From Bacteriovoracaceae bacterium UBA7695 (GTDB lineage: Bacteria; Bdellovibrionota; Bacteriovoracia; Bacteriovoracales; Bacteriovoracaceae): a stretch of 49,269 bases of DNA. Shown one piece after another: positions 41,252 to 49,269 of this stretch (within the stretch, counting starts at the first letter, position 1; the number at the start of each line of letters is the position of its first letter). Under the pieces are notes generated by a model that worked only from the letters and a program-made list of their open reading frames with translations, made no database searches and was not told where the DNA came from. The stretch lies in contig DLGL01000105.1 of NCBI GenBank assembly GCA_002482685.1, positions 613-49,881 on the forward strand. Reading direction: 5' to 3'. The translations under genes and the position numbers were made by a program.

Positions 41252-42001
41252 ATGTCACAGACTCGCTTGCACCAACAACTTCAAGAGCTGTTTTCTGAAA
41301 GAAATTCTCAGAATCTGGCCGCCTGCTTAAGTCATCCTGACTTCGCCTCTTTCTTAGAAAAACACTTACTAAATTTGCCTGCTGATGACCTGGTTCTGAC
41401 TCTTACTCATACGTCTTTTGCTCACGAATACCAGGTTCCTCATCAGGAGCTTTCTGAGTTCTTTGGAGATGCGGTAGTTCAGTTAATAGTTACTGCCGAA
41501 CTCATGAAACTTTATCCGGACGAAAAAGAGGGAAGGCTCTCTCGCCTCCGAAGTTTTATCGTCAACGAAAAAACGCTCTCGCAAGTCGCCTCATACTTGG
41601 AGCTGGAAAAGCTTCTCTTAGTAGGTAAGGGTGAATTTAAAAAAGAGCTCCACCTTCAGGAAACTGTCCTGGCCGATTCTATCGAGGCACTTATGAGTGC
41701 CGTTTTTAATCACATGGGTCTGGAAGCGGCGTCAGTCATTTTCTTAAAGTGGCTCAGAGAGGCATCTCCAGAAGTTTTCCAGATGGAAAATCTTGAAAAT
41801 TACGACGCCAAATCAAAACTTCAGGAAGCCACACTGGCAAAATATAAAACTCTTCCCCGCTATAGCGCTGATAACCTTTCAGAAGGTTTTTTAGTCAAAG
41901 TCTGGGTGAATGAGGGTGTGGTCGCTGAAGGTGTATTTAGTTCAAAAAAAATAGGTGAGCGTGAGCTTGCCCGCCAAGTTTTAGAGAATAAAGTTTTTTA
42001 A
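41252..42001 (+). CDS. rnc: Ribonuclease III
   Basis: 249 aa. The nuclease domain carries HQELSEFFGDAVVQL, the derived form of the NERLEFLGDAVL signature with the catalytic Glu and Asp, and ADSIEALMSAVF, the second acidic box. The dsRNA-binding domain (DAKSKLQEATLAKYKTLPRY) is at 180-249. It processes rRNA precursors and regulates mRNAs in the cytoplasm. It is followed by era after 9 bases, the classic rnc-era arrangement, and then der. The N-terminal ~45 residues are longer than in E. coli. Confidence 0.95.
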   Translation: MSQTRLHQQLQELFSERNSQNLAACLSHPDFASFLEKHLLNLPADDLVLTLTHTSFAHEYQVPHQELSEFFGDAVVQLIVTAELMKLYPDEKEGRLSRLRSFIVNEKTLSQVASYLELEKLLLVGKGEFKKELHLQETVLADSIEALMSAVFNHMGLEAASVIFLKWLREASPEVFQMENLENYDAKSKLQEATLAKYKTLPRYSADNLSEGFLVKVWVNEGVVAEGVFSSKKIGERELARQVLENKVF

Positions 42002-42010
42002 GGAGTTACA

Positions 42011-42979
42011 ATGTTACTCGAAGATCAGCATCCGTTAAACAAGGCCATCATGATTGCCGTATTAGGGAAACCTAATGCCGGAAAAAGTTCTTTCATCAAT
42101 CATCTTTTGGGATTTGACCTCTCTATTGTCAGCTCAAAGCCTCAGACGACGAGAAACAACTTTCACTGTGCTTTCACCATCGACCGCACTGAAGTTGTTT
42201 TAGTTGATACCCCGGGTATCCACGCAAATAATCAGGAACTCAATAAGCGCATGAATGGTCAGGCGCAAATGGGAGCTGAAGGCGTTGATATTAACTTCGT
42301 GCTTCTGGATCTCACGACTCACGTTGTGGGAGAATTCAGAGACTTCGTTAAAAACTTCGAGCATCAACTGGGCCGCACATGGATTATTTTCACTAAAGCG
42401 GATCTGGTAAATAAAGAGGCCATCACGCTGACAGAAAGTATGAAGGCCATCAAAGAAATCTGCCCTACGGTTGAGAAACATTTCATCATCAGTACTAAAG
42501 ATGGATACAACATCCATGAGCTTACTGGTGCCATCCAGGATGCTTCTCAGGGTGGACCTCACCTTTATCCGAAGGGGGATGTATCAAACAAGAATGAAAG
42601 ATTCTTTGTAACTGAATACATCCGCGAGCAGGCCTTCCGATTACTCCAGGAAGAACTTCCGTATGAAATTGCTGTAGTTATTGATGAATATAAAGACGTT
42701 AAGAAACAAGATGATTTCGCGGACCCTGAGGCCCATATCTCGGCTTCAATCCTTGTTAATCGTCCTTCTCAGAGAGCGATCGTCGTTGGTCGCGGTGGCT
42801 CTATTATTAAAGAAATCGGGATCAATGCCCGCAAAAAAATTGAGGCGATGACAGGTGGGAAGGTTCATTTGAACTTGCACGTTAAGGTCTCTCCTAAATG
42901 GTTCAATAACAATTACGTTCTAGATGAAATCGGTCTTCCACGGACACAGAATTCAACTCGCGTGTGGAGAAAGAAATGA
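42011..42979 (+). CDS. era: GTPase Era
   Basis: 322 aa. The G domain has G1 GKPNAGKSS, G2 TTR, G3 DTPGIH and G4 TKAD. The C-terminal KH domain is RPSQRAIVVGRGGSIIKEIGINARKKIEAMTGGKVHLNLHVKVS. Era binds the 3' end of 16S rRNA and is needed for 30S assembly. AAGGAG precedes ATG 42011. The stop overlaps the der ATG (ATGA), giving translational coupling of two ribosome-assembly GTPases. Confidence 0.97.
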   Translation: MLLEDQHPLNKAIMIAVLGKPNAGKSSFINHLLGFDLSIVSSKPQTTRNNFHCAFTIDRTEVVLVDTPGIHANNQELNKRMNGQAQMGAEGVDINFVLLDLTTHVVGEFRDFVKNFEHQLGRTWIIFTKADLVNKEAITLTESMKAIKEICPTVEKHFIISTKDGYNIHELTGAIQDASQGGPHLYPKGDVSNKNERFFVTEYIREQAFRLLQEELPYEIAVVIDEYKDVKKQDDFADPEAHISASILVNRPSQRAIVVGRGGSIIKEIGINARKKIEAMTGGKVHLNLHVKVSPKWFNNNYVLDEIGLPRTQNSTRVWRKK

Positions 42980-44838
42980 GCACTAACAAAAGATCAATGG
43001 TCGTATCCCTTATTGGACGACCGAATGTCGGGAAAAGCACAGTCTTTAACCGCCTGATGAAAAAGCAATACCTCGCCATGACTCATGACCAGCCAGGTGT
43101 AACTCGTGACCGCCACTACGGCATTTTAAAGCTTGAAGAGCTTTATGAAGGCGAGTTGTATGAAGAGGATCTGATCCTGGTTGATACCGGTGGTTTTTAC
43201 CCTGACAAAATCGATATCGATCCTAAGAAGAAAAATAATATCGATCCGTTTTTTAACATCATGGCCGATCACGCGAAGCTTGCCATCGATGAGTCGGACT
43301 TGGTTCTATTTATTGTGGACGTGAGAGATGGTTTACTTCCTTTTGATAAAGGAATTTCAGACTACATCCGGTCAACAAAAAAACCTGTCTGGCTTCTTCT
43401 GAATAAGTTTGATTCCGAAAAGCAAGACGGCGATCAGTATGATTTTTTCTCTCTTGGTCTGGATTCAGAAGATATCCATACTATTTCAGCTGAACATAAC
43501 CGCGGTTTTAATGACCTTCGTGAGAAGCTCATGACCGCAGTTAAGAAATTTCAGGTTTCTGCCGTGAAAATGGATGAGGAAGAGCATTTACAAAATGGTG
43601 TTAAACCAAGAAACGATGTCGTTTCTTCGGTTGCTATTGTAGGAGCACCTAATGCTGGTAAATCGACCTTACTGAATTGTTTAGTGGGTGCTCAGCGCGC
43701 TTTGGTTTCTGAAATTGCAGGAACCACGGTTGATCCTATCGAAGGTTATGTTGATATCTACTTTGGCCCTGATTCAGATCTATTGAGCTCGCAAGATAAC
43801 GCCTTTAGAAAAGATAACTCTGAGATCTATGAAGAGATGAAAAAATTCGCTCAGACCGGAGATGTTGAGCTGGACGAAGTTAATGAAGATGACCTGACGG
43901 AAAATGAAAAGAAAATCTACGTGGAGTTCGGTCAGACTGAAGAGTTTAAGGCTTTTCAGGAAGAGGAAGAAGAAACGGCAGGAGCTAAGGACTTTAGCTT
44001 CGATGAAACAAAAGTAGGGGAAGACTATTTCTCTGAAAAACAAATCATTAATGAGATCGAGAAAAACTTCAATGCTCCGGCAGATGAGGTGGAAAATCTT
44101 GAAAGTGCTCAGTGGGTTAACCGTTGGAGATCAATTAAGCTCGTTGATACGGCCGGGATCCGAAAGTCTAAGCTTGTTGACGGATTTATTGAAACTCAAA
44201 GTGTGTACCGCTCGCTTCGGGCCATCTCGGAATCAGATGTTGTGATCTTTATGATCGATTCAACACTCGGTATTACTCACCAGGACCGACGTTTAATTGA
44301 TATTGCTCTTGAAAAGGGTAAGTCACTTATCATCTGCTTAAATAAAATCGATCTTCTTAAAGAAGTCTTTCTGGATGCGAAGAAGAAAAAAGAGTGGACT
44401 CAGAACCTTCGTGATGATGTTCCTTGGCTCAGCTTTTGCCAGTTGGTGACAATTTCTGCTCAGAAAAACAGAAACATAAATTATTTGAGAGAGGCCATCA
44501 AACGCACGATTGTTACTCGTAACAGAAAGATTCCAACGGGTGCTCTTAATCGATGTTTCGCGACACTGACGGATAAAAATCCAGTGGTGATTAAGAAAAC
44601 AAGTGGCGGGCGTCTTAAAATTAAATATGCTTCAATGCTTAAATCTTCTCCTCCGACATTTTTACTCTTCAGTAATAAGTCTCAAGGGATCCCGGATAAC
44701 TACCGCCGCTATCTGGTGAATGGTCTTCGTACGGAATTTGATCTGGTGAACACGCCAGTGCATTTAATTTTCAGGACTTCGACTGATATTGAAAGAAGAA
44801 TGAAAAAAGTTGAGAAGAAAGCGGGAGCTACTAAATAG
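42976..44838 (+). CDS. der: GTPase Der (EngA) with a ~115-residue acidic insertion
   Basis: 620 aa from ATG 42976, chosen for the ATGA overlap with era; typical Der is 440-490 aa. G domain 1: GRPNVGKST, DTGGF, NKFD. G domain 2: GAPNAGKST, DTAGI, NKID. The C-terminal KH-like domain is at about 510-615. Between the G2 threonine (GTTVDPIEGYVDIYFG) and G3 of domain 2 lies an acidic segment of about 115 residues (43771-44124; rich in Glu, with EEEEE). Normally about 15 residues connect these motifs. Der is an essential 50S-assembly factor. The insertion is in frame and surrounded by intact motifs, so it is probably real. Confidence 0.95.
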   Translation: MSTNKRSMVVSLIGRPNVGKSTVFNRLMKKQYLAMTHDQPGVTRDRHYGILKLEELYEGELYEEDLILVDTGGFYPDKIDIDPKKKNNIDPFFNIMADHAKLAIDESDLVLFIVDVRDGLLPFDKGISDYIRSTKKPVWLLLNKFDSEKQDGDQYDFFSLGLDSEDIHTISAEHNRGFNDLREKLMTAVKKFQVSAVKMDEEEHLQNGVKPRNDVVSSVAIVGAPNAGKSTLLNCLVGAQRALVSEIAGTTVDPIEGYVDIYFGPDSDLLSSQDNAFRKDNSEIYEEMKKFAQTGDVELDEVNEDDLTENEKKIYVEFGQTEEFKAFQEEEEETAGAKDFSFDETKVGEDYFSEKQIINEIEKNFNAPADEVENLESAQWVNRWRSIKLVDTAGIRKSKLVDGFIETQSVYRSLRAISESDVVIFMIDSTLGITHQDRRLIDIALEKGKSLIICLNKIDLLKEVFLDAKKKKEWTQNLRDDVPWLSFCQLVTISAQKNRNINYLREAIKRTIVTRNRKIPTGALNRCFATLTDKNPVVIKKTSGGRLKIKYASMLKSSPPTFLLFSNKSQGIPDNYRRYLVNGLRTEFDLVNTPVHLIFRTSTDIERRMKKVEKKAGATK

Positions 44839-44841
44839 CCA

Positions 44842-45633
44842 TTACCACGTAAAGTTATAGGTTACGATGAGAGTGATCACATTTCCGGTCAAATCATCGT
44901 AACCATACGTGCTGCCAGGATCATTTGTTTGTCGGTAGTCTTGAGTGAACTTATCGAAGAAATTAACCACATGATAAAGAAATTCTACATCAACGTAAGA
45001 TGCTTTTAGTTCCACCGGAAATTCAAAGCCGAACCCAAGACCTGTCCCGAGACCCCCACCTTTAACATCACTGAGATTTTTTTTATCCAGGAATTTGTTT
45101 CTCTGGTACCAGTATTCTAGACGGCCTACGAAGTAGGGGTTTGAATAGGTTATTGCTGTCCCTAAATCCGTGGTGTCGATGTAGTATTTGTAGCCCACAA
45201 AGAGGCGGGTCATATCTGTGACAACGGCCCCAATCTTGTTCTGTCCAGGGTAGCCATTGACCTCAGTGTCCAGCACCATTGTATGCTTTGAGTACTCAAG
45301 ACCCAAAAGGATGGCCTTTTGAAAATCCAGGAAATAATTTACTGATAAGTGAAACGTAGGGTGATTGTCCTCATAGGCCTGGCCGCGGTTTCCGGTAAAA
45401 GTGGTAAGCCCGGCCCCTAAGTTAACTGAAAAAAATCGGCCGTAGCGGTAGAATCTCTCATCCTCTAAAACCTGACTTGATTCAAGATCCTCGTTGAAGT
45501 CTGAAAAAATATCTCCGCCACTTACGACAGTTTCGTCTTCGAGTTCCTGCATAACTTGATCTGTGGACTGAGCGTAGACTTTAAGTCCAACCAGTAGGGC
45601 AAAGGAAATAAGGATGAGGCGGATAATTGTCAT
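44842..45633 (-). CDS. Outer-membrane beta-barrel protein
   Basis: 263 aa with a signal peptide (MTIIRLILISFALLVGLKVYAQ). The mature part begins with an acidic segment (about 23-58), followed by alternating amphipathic strands (RFFSVNLGAGLTTFTG, HLSVNYFLDF, AILLGLEYS, TRLFVGYKYYID). It ends in VTYNFTW, a terminal aromatic consistent with Bam recognition. A small barrel of 8-10 strands is likely. It starts at the base shared with the stop of the upstream gene (TAATG) and is convergent with der. Confidence 0.82.
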   Translation of the reverse strand: MTIIRLILISFALLVGLKVYAQSTDQVMQELEDETVVSGGDIFSDFNEDLESSQVLEDERFYRYGRFFSVNLGAGLTTFTGNRGQAYEDNHPTFHLSVNYFLDFQKAILLGLEYSKHTMVLDTEVNGYPGQNKIGAVVTDMTRLFVGYKYYIDTTDLGTAITYSNPYFVGRLEYWYQRNKFLDKKNLSDVKGGGLGTGLGFGFEFPVELKASYVDVEFLYHVVNFFDKFTQDYRQTNDPGSTYGYDDLTGNVITLIVTYNFTW

Positions 45634-46124
45634 TATAGGTAAAAGTGAACAGCTGCTTTAAGAAAGCTGTCCCCCAGAGTCTGAAAAGTTGTACCGGCCT
45701 GTTGATCAACTTTTCTGACAGAAACGCCGAACTCTAAACTAAAACCAAGGCTTTCAAGACCTGAAAAATGAAATTCAGAACCCATAGTTCCATCAAATTG
45801 GTACCCTGATTCGGCTTTTTTCTCATCATTGAGGTAAGTTTCCGTGGCGAATAATCCGGCCATATAAAAATTTAGCTGCGGTTCATCAAAAATGATGCGG
45901 TAAAGCTTAACTCCTGCACCGTACAAGGTATTGTCCCGATCCGATTTAAAGCCCAGAAGGCCACCCATAGCGAAGGTTTTGGACTGTTGAACCTTGATTG
46001 ATAGAGCTGGAATGTCATTTGCCAGCTGATTTGTCATCCCAAGTCCCATCCGGCCACGCAAATCTGCTCCCCAGCTCTGTAGGGGAAGTAGAATAAGCAC
46101 TAAAATCAAAAATTTTTGTCTCAT
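45633..46124 (-). CDS. Small outer-membrane beta-barrel protein
   Basis: 163 aa with a signal peptide (MRQKFLILVLILLPLQSWG). The sequence alternates short amphipathic strands (FAMGGLLGFKS, TLYGAGVKLYRIIF, LNFYMAGLFATET, SLGFSLEFGVSVRK) and ends KAAVHFYL. It is probably an eight-stranded barrel of the outer membrane. Its stop shares one base with the start of the following barrel gene, so the two form an operon, divergent from yfgM. Confidence 0.78.
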   Translation of the reverse strand: MRQKFLILVLILLPLQSWGADLRGRMGLGMTNQLANDIPALSIKVQQSKTFAMGGLLGFKSDRDNTLYGAGVKLYRIIFDEPQLNFYMAGLFATETYLNDEKKAESGYQFDGTMGSEFHFSGLESLGFSLEFGVSVRKVDQQAGTTFQTLGDSFLKAAVHFYL

Positions 46125-46220
46125 AAGTTAAGTCTAGGGAATCTTTTGATCTTTGACAACGTTACTCGCGAGGTTTTAAACTTCTAATGAATTTTTCCAA
46201 AGCCACCAAAAAGGATTTCC

Positions 46221-46883
46221 ATGAGCGACGTGACTCAAACCCAGACTCTTGAGCAAACATTAAATAAAACTGACTTTGGTCATACTATTTACGAATACCG
46301 TAAAATCTTATTCGGCATTGTTATTGCCATTCTTATTGCTGTAACAGGTTTCACGATCTGGAGGCAGGCGCAAAAATCTCAGGCGCAGGATATTTCAATT
46401 AAAGTTTTTGAATTTAGAACAAAGACATGGGAAGGCACTAAAGACGGTAAAGTTTCTGATGCCGAATTAGTGAAAGTTTTTGAAGGTCTGGATAAAGAAG
46501 TCCAGGCTTCTCCCGTAATGGTTCCCGTTGCTCTTGAAATGGGAAAATTTTTAACTGAGAAAAACCTTCTGGCCGAGGCTGAAAGTGTTTTATCAAAAGT
46601 TAATATCTCTCATCCGGTTGCCGCTTTTTTTGTTGGTATGCAGAGAGCTGTCATTCTTGAAAAATCCAACCGTGTTCCTGAAGCCATCGCAGTTTTAGAA
46701 AAACTATCCAAGGATAAAGACGGACTTATGTCTGCTAAAGTTAACCTGGAACTCGGGCGCTTAAATCTTGCTAACGGTGAGAAGGGCAAAGCTCAAACTC
46801 ATCTTGAATACGTGATTAATACTTATCCTAACGATGAACACGCTAAGCTTGCTAAGCTCTACATGGCCAAGCTCGCTCAATGA
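46221..46883 (+). CDS. YfgM-like TPR membrane protein
   Basis: 220 aa. One N-terminal membrane helix (ILFGIVIAILIAVTGFTIW, about 29-47) anchors a periplasmic helical repeat region with TPR-like segments (AEAESVLSKV, PEAIAVLEKLSK, GEKGKAQTHLEYVINTYPND, AKLAKLYMAKL). YfgM is an ancillary SecYEG partner in E. coli and its gene precedes bamB and der there. Here bamB follows by ATGA overlap, and der lies 1.4 kb upstream. AAGGA precedes the ATG. Confidence 0.88.
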   Translation: MSDVTQTQTLEQTLNKTDFGHTIYEYRKILFGIVIAILIAVTGFTIWRQAQKSQAQDISIKVFEFRTKTWEGTKDGKVSDAELVKVFEGLDKEVQASPVMVPVALEMGKFLTEKNLLAEAESVLSKVNISHPVAAFFVGMQRAVILEKSNRVPEAIAVLEKLSKDKDGLMSAKVNLELGRLNLANGEKGKAQTHLEYVINTYPNDEHAKLAKLYMAKLAQ

Positions 46884-47989
46884 GATTATTTCCACTCATC
46901 ATTGCCCTTATTTTAGGTGCAGGTTTTTCTTCCTGCGCCCGGCTTAGGCCAGAGGCTCCGGTCAAAGAAGTCAAATTCTTCAAAAATATTTGGGCAAAAA
47001 ATCTCGACAGTGCCTATGTTTCTGGAAACCTGCCCATTGGTTTAGGTGCCACCAGGATTTTTAACGACATCGTCTATATGGGAAGCATCGATGGTGTTAT
47101 GAATGCCTATGATGTTGAAACTGGTCGCGTCCTGTGGACTGCTGATGAGAAGACACCTTTGGGTGGACCTGTTGAGTTTTTTAAAGATCATGTGGCCTAT
47201 GGGGGATTAAACGGCAGACTTTTTGTCCGTCACTATCTTTCGGGGAAATTGAAGTACGCCATTGACCTGGCCGCACCTATTGAGAGCGCTCCAGTTTTTC
47301 ACAATGATCATTTATTCATCTATCTTCGTGGGCATCAGATCGTTCACATGGATGCTGAGACCGGAAAAGTAATCTGGGTCTATAAACGGGCCGTTCCTGT
47401 TACAACCACTCTTCAGCGCACCAGCAAACCACTCATCATTGGAAATAAAGTCATCATAGGGTTTGCAGATGGATTTCTTGGTGCCCTCTCTATGGATGAG
47501 GGTCTTTTAGTCTGGGAAACAAAACTCGTTGAAAATTCAAAATTTGTCGATATTGACCTCAATCCTATCCTTGCGGGTGGGATGATTATTTCAGGGTCTC
47601 CATCAGGGGAGCTTAAAGCGATTAACCCAGAAAGTGGTGCCGTTGCCCGCGCTTATGGCGTAAGTGTCATGGCCCACCCGGTACTTAGAGGTGAGCAGCT
47701 AATTCTTGGAACTAACGATGGGGAAGTTGTGATCATGAACCTGAGTGGCGACACCCTCAAGAAGGCTAAGGTCTCTACTCAGGCCGTAAGTGCCGTAAGT
47801 TGGTGGAAAGAAATGATAGTTGTTGCGACCTTTGATGGAAAAATCCAGGCCATCGATCCATTGACCATGAAAGCCGTGGATCAGTTCAATCTTGGCTATG
47901 ATTATTCGGCTATCTTTTCAGACATCGTAACTACTGATGATTTCATGGGAGTTTACACATCCCGAAATCGCCTCTACTTATTTCATTAA
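46880..47989 (+). CDS. bamB: BamB-like outer-membrane assembly lipoprotein
   Basis: 369 aa lipoprotein (signal MRLFPLIIALILGAGFSSCAR, lipobox FSSC, Cys19). The mature part is a PQQ-type beta-propeller: repeated blades with G-x-V-x-x-(W/Y) ends, such as DVETGRVLWTAD, DAETGKVIWVYK, SMDEGLLVWETK and NPESGAVARAYG. BamB scaffolds the Bam complex for outer-membrane protein insertion. It overlaps the yfgM stop by ATGA. The neighbouring beta-barrel genes on the opposite strand are plausible Bam clients. Confidence 0.93.
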   Translation: MRLFPLIIALILGAGFSSCARLRPEAPVKEVKFFKNIWAKNLDSAYVSGNLPIGLGATRIFNDIVYMGSIDGVMNAYDVETGRVLWTADEKTPLGGPVEFFKDHVAYGGLNGRLFVRHYLSGKLKYAIDLAAPIESAPVFHNDHLFIYLRGHQIVHMDAETGKVIWVYKRAVPVTTTLQRTSKPLIIGNKVIIGFADGFLGALSMDEGLLVWETKLVENSKFVDIDLNPILAGGMIISGSPSGELKAINPESGAVARAYGVSVMAHPVLRGEQLILGTNDGEVVIMNLSGDTLKKAKVSTQAVSAVSWWKEMIVVATFDGKIQAIDPLTMKAVDQFNLGYDYSAIFSDIVTTDDFMGVYTSRNRLYLFH

Positions 47990-48138
47990 GAAAAAGCCAA
48001 ATCTTAGGGATATGTTTTTTTTACTCTTCTAAGGTATTGAAACTCACTAGACCTGAAAAAAAATGTCATTTGTGAACATTTTTTGCCTCTGCACCCCCTT
48101 TGGGAGTAGAGTTTGCTGGAAAAAATAAAGGACTGTTT

Positions 48139-49269
48139 ATGAATAAAATTCTCTTTTCTATGGCGCTACTTGCCCTCAGCTCGGCTTCTCAATCTGCTGT
48201 AAAAATCGAAGAAGAACTCTATCTCATGGGTCAGAATCCAGAAGTTGTAAAAGAGCTTATCCTCGTAGGATCAGTTGAAGTCGATCACGTGACCTCTCAA
48301 GGTTTTGAACTCTATGGTAGTAAGGGCCTTGCCGCTTACCTTGATCAAAGAAATATTCCTTACGTGGATATGAAGCAAATTAGTAAGAAGGCCCTTGCTG
48401 CTTATCCTACACATGACCAAATCACGGCGAAACTTCAAGCTGCCGCCGCAAAATACCCCTCAATTATGCAATTGGTTTCTATTGGGAAATCCATTAAAGG
48501 CAGAGACCTATGGGTGATGAAAATTTCTGATAATGTTGCAACGGACGAAGTTGAGCCAGAGTTTAAATACATTTCATCAATGCATGGAGATGAGATCACA
48601 GGCCGTGAGCTAACAGTGAGCCTCATTGAAGAAATTGGTCAAAAATATGGGACAGATTCTGAGATCACTGATCTCGTAAATAATACAGAAATTTACATTA
48701 TGCCATCCATGAATCCAGATGGTTCGGCCCTTAAACAACGGGCAAATGCCAGAGGTCTTGACCTTAACCGTGACTTCCCTGAATTTGGGAAACCAAATAC
48801 GACTGCCGGTCGCCAGATCGAGAACCAGCACGTAATGAAATTTCAGGCGTCACGCAGATTCTCTCTATCTGCCAACTTTCATGGTGGAACAATTGTTGCC
48901 AACTATCCTTGGGATTCAACATACGATCGCCATCCTCAGGATGCTTTTGTTCAAGAACTCTCACTCATCTACGCCGAAACAAATCCTGAAATGAGATCTT
49001 CAACAGAATTTAAAGACGGGATCACTAATGGTGCTGATTGGTATGTCGTTAGAGGCGGGATGCAGGACTGGAGTAGTTTCTTCCATGACGATCTACAGAT
49101 CACACTTGAAGTTTCCCATGATAAATACCCAAGCTACAGTCAGATTCCTGGTTTCTACCAGAGCAACCGTGATTCGATGGTTAATTATATGAAGCAGGTT
49201 CACCGTGGTGCTGGTTTCAAAATTAAGCGTCCAGGTGTTTCGGGTACGGTAGCGATTAAGAAACTTTCG
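48139..49269 (+). CDS. Exported M14 zinc carboxypeptidase (3' truncated)
   Basis: The frame is open from ATG 48139 (AAAGGA upstream) to the window end: 377 codons, no stop. Signal peptide MNKILFSMALLALSSASQSA, then a ~75-residue prodomain-like part. The M14 catalytic set is complete: zinc ligands in MHGDEITGRE (HxxE) and SANFHGG (third His), LNRDFP for substrate carboxylate binding, and catalytic Glu in ITLEVSHDKYP. After the catalytic domain, GFKIKRPGVSGTVAIKKLS starts a transthyretin-like domain, as in carboxypeptidase D/M-type enzymes. It would cleave C-terminal residues in the periplasm or medium. Confidence 0.94.
   Translation, partial: MNKILFSMALLALSSASQSAVKIEEELYLMGQNPEVVKELILVGSVEVDHVTSQGFELYGSKGLAAYLDQRNIPYVDMKQISKKALAAYPTHDQITAKLQAAAAKYPSIMQLVSIGKSIKGRDLWVMKISDNVATDEVEPEFKYISSMHGDEITGRELTVSLIEEIGQKYGTDSEITDLVNNTEIYIMPSMNPDGSALKQRANARGLDLNRDFPEFGKPNTTAGRQIENQHVMKFQASRRFSLSANFHGGTIVANYPWDSTYDRHPQDAFVQELSLIYAETNPEMRSSTEFKDGITNGADWYVVRGGMQDWSSFFHDDLQITLEVSHDKYPSYSQIPGFYQSNRDSMVNYMKQVHRGAGFKIKRPGVSGTVAIKKLS

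Noticed and set aside
48060..48092. AT hairpin (AAAAAATGT...ACATTTTTT) before the carboxypeptidase as terminator of bamB
   Set aside because: The stem is almost only A-T pairs with a loose loop; stability is too low for a confident call.

Overview
The window is a gene-dense bacterial chromosome segment of moderate GC (roughly 40-43% by eye). It most resembles a Bdellovibrionota / Bacteriovoracia genome (Bacteriovorax or Peredibacter type). The reasons are a TIGR02147-family regulator paired with an exported protein, a large load of exported proteases and lipoproteins, exported proteins with no recognisable family, and an aerobic cytochrome oxidase operon. The taxonomic call is an inference from gene content, not from a marker alignment. 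No tRNA, rRNA, CRISPR array, IS element or prophage was seen. No gene-free gap exceeds 300 bases; the longest is 16223-16492 (270 bp), between ycaO and the RRM gene.

Layout. 1-3829: end of an unrecognised gene, then a large exported subtilase. 4075-5061: a lipoprotein built almost entirely from GX3 repeats. 5120-6238 (minus): a GLG1-type Cys-rich protein and a 57-aa Cys-rich lipoprotein. 6353-8798: an exported Cys/His protein, a group II truncated haemoglobin, and a convergent QEGLA/DUF1704 metallopeptidase-like gene. 8861-13914: exported proteins including a C26 amidotransferase-like hydrolase and an M1 aminopeptidase. 13856-16222 (minus): ycaO and a GNAT acetyltransferase. 16493-18062: an RRM RNA-binding protein and a Thr/Gly-repeat lipoprotein.

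18192-26243 is a complete cytochrome c oxidase locus on one strand. It holds two different subunit III genes, DUF420, a fused CtaA-CtaB haem A/haem O synthase, subunits II and I, a dihaem cytochrome c lipoprotein, SCO and subunit IV. A perfect 12-bp inverted repeat sits over its putative promoter. 26310-29:30 kb holds a small His-containing helical protein, a YiiX-like permuted papain protein, an APP1-like HAD phosphatase and a PRMT-like methyltransferase. 30078-30697 is a Phd/RelE-type toxin-antitoxin pair with a GTGTAC operator.

30754-36337 (minus) runs from a degenerate tyrosine-recombinase-like gene through ribD-ribE-ribBA-ribH (complete riboflavin synthesis after GTP) to a DUF2141 protein and rpsD. 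36413-38020 is an ABC-F ATPase. 38060-40620 (minus) is an AT-richer pair: a TIGR02147 regulator and an exported protein overlapping by ATGA. 40756-44838: a one-domain cyclic-nucleotide-binding protein, then rnc-era-der, where Der carries a long acidic insertion. 44842-46124 (minus): two outer-membrane beta-barrel proteins. 46221-47989: yfgM-bamB. 48139-end: an M14 carboxypeptidase cut by the window edge.

Together these genes show an aerobic organism with an elaborate secreted proteolytic repertoire (S8, M1, C26, M14), envelope biogenesis genes next to ribosome-assembly GTPases, and several small regulatory modules with readable operators.
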